From Chryseobacterium angstadtii (lineage in GTDB: Bacteria; Bacteroidota; Bacteroidia; Flavobacteriales; Weeksellaceae), in the NCBI RefSeq assembly GCF_001045465.1, contig NZ_LFND01000007.1, positions 62,001 through 126,000 of the forward strand: a stretch of DNA of 64,000 nt, written 5' to 3'. Position numbers and translations under genes: made by a program. Under the pieces are notes generated by a model. That model saw nothing but the letters and a program-made list of their open reading frames with translations, was not told the DNA's origin and searched no databases. Below, piece by piece: positions 63,709 to 64,000 of the stretch (within the stretch, counting starts at the first letter, position 1; each line of letters starts with the position of its first letter).

Positions 63709-63980
63709 AAGGGAATTGAAGAAAAGAAAGAAAGGCAAAAAATAAGATTCGTATATCCTGTTTGCCGCTTAGATCATAAGTAAACTATTCTTCATTCTTT
63801 ATTCTTTATTCTTTATTCTTTATTCTTTCAGAGTAATACAAGGGATGAAAAGAAAGAGAGAAAGAAAGGTAAAAAACGAGATTAATATATCCTGCTTACC
63901 GCTTAGATCATAAGTAAACTATTCTTCATTCTTCATTCTTCATTCTTCATTCTTCATTCTTTATTCTTTATTCTTTATTC
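63709..63980. repeat. Tandem duplication, period 134 bp
   Basis: The sequence GCTTAGATCATAAGTAAACT occurs at 63767 and again at 63901, 134 bp apart, with the flanking purine-rich stretch and the heptamer block also duplicated. The two copies differ at several bases (for example ATAAGATTCG against ACGAGATTAA). Confidence 0.75.
63787..63828. repeat. ATTCTTC/ATTCTTT heptamer block, copy 1
   Basis: One ATTCTTC followed by five ATTCTTT units, all 7 bp apart. Confidence 0.85.
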
Positions 63981-64000
63981 TTTATTCTTTATTCTTTATT
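63921..64000. repeat. ATTCTTC/ATTCTTT heptamer block, copy 2 (runs off the window)
   Basis: Five ATTCTTC units (63921-63955) followed by at least six ATTCTTT units to the window end. It is the same motif as copy 1 with a different ratio of the two unit types. Confidence 0.85.

Larger units (their letters stand above)
63335..64000. other. Repeat-rich intergenic region to the right edge
   Basis: No convincing gene in 666 bp. It contains TAACCA-type degenerate elements (CACAGGTGGCACAGATTGAC at about 63411), a CG-rich palindrome at 63526-63541, and the heptamer blocks below. A tandem duplication with a period of 134 bp covers about 63709-63980. Confidence 0.7.

Noticed and set aside
63787..64000. 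Heptamer blocks as a CRISPR array
   Set aside because: Units are 7 bp with no spacers; CRISPR repeats are over 20 bp and separated by unique spacers.

Overview
The window reads as a chromosomal segment of a Bacteroidota bacterium of the Flavobacteriia, most likely Chryseobacterium or a close Weeksellaceae relative. The evidence is the AT-rich composition, promoters with a TAnnTTTG -7 box and an upstream TTG, several proteins with C-terminal type IX secretion (T9SS) sorting domains, a SusC/SusD pair, DUF6443-type RHS proteins, head-GIN/DUF4252 proteins, a bacteroidetes-type GlmU-like protein and L31 type B. The genus is an inference from these families. I saw no tRNA, rRNA, CRISPR array, transposase or prophage.

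Layout: 1-9988 holds the start of rplM, a DUF3667 membrane protein, a small membrane protein, the fused acyl-CoA mutase IcmF, a Cys-motif surface protein, an M16 peptidase and a Dph6-like ATPase. 10206-16416 holds a serine beta-lactamase-like lipoprotein, a PadR operon with two paralogous membrane proteins, a LigT-like protein, a secreted M64 peptidase with partner, and ruvC. 16481-26316 (minus) is an RHS polymorphic-toxin cassette: T9SS beta-propeller-like protein, large YD-repeat partner, RHS protein with an HExxH tip, then two small lipoprotein genes. 26626-33099 holds a secreted M43 peptidase, a DUF4407 membrane protein paired with an unusual Clp-type AAA+/M41 protease fusion, and a tail-collar protein with a T9SS partner. 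33392-41130 (minus) holds guaB, an ECF-sigma operon with DUF4252/GIN proteins, the GlmU-like gene and rpmE2. 41312-45579 holds a beta-helix lipoprotein, mazG-like, aroA and two small secreted proteins. Then come four DnaA boxes, a phosphodiesterase-alkaline phosphatase fusion, an SDR, an Omp85-like barrel, SusC/SusD and a Tat-exported phospholipase C.

The most novel-looking unit is 58011-63334. Five same-strand genes, mostly overlapping, encode two paralogous exported subunits, a third small exported protein, an Ig-like periplasmic protein and a 918-residue outer-membrane barrel. The logic resembles chaperone-usher fibre assembly, but I recognise no described family for the parts. The second candidate is the AAA+/M41 fusion protease with DUF4407.

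The spacers also carry a recurrent signal: degenerate arrays with exact 7-bp (once 8-bp) periods. They fill the mazG-aroA and aroA-44403 spacers, flank the GlmU-like/rpmE2 spacer as inverted arrays, occur in frame inside the coding sequence of 24649-26316, and form (ATTCTTY)n blocks at the right end. A good sigma-54 site followed about 60 bp later by a terminator hairpin (288-391) suggests a small RNA gene.

Start codons: in several genes the longest reading frame opens with a TTG that is the last part of a TAnnTTTG -7 box, with an ATG 13-25 bp downstream. I moved those starts to the ATG.
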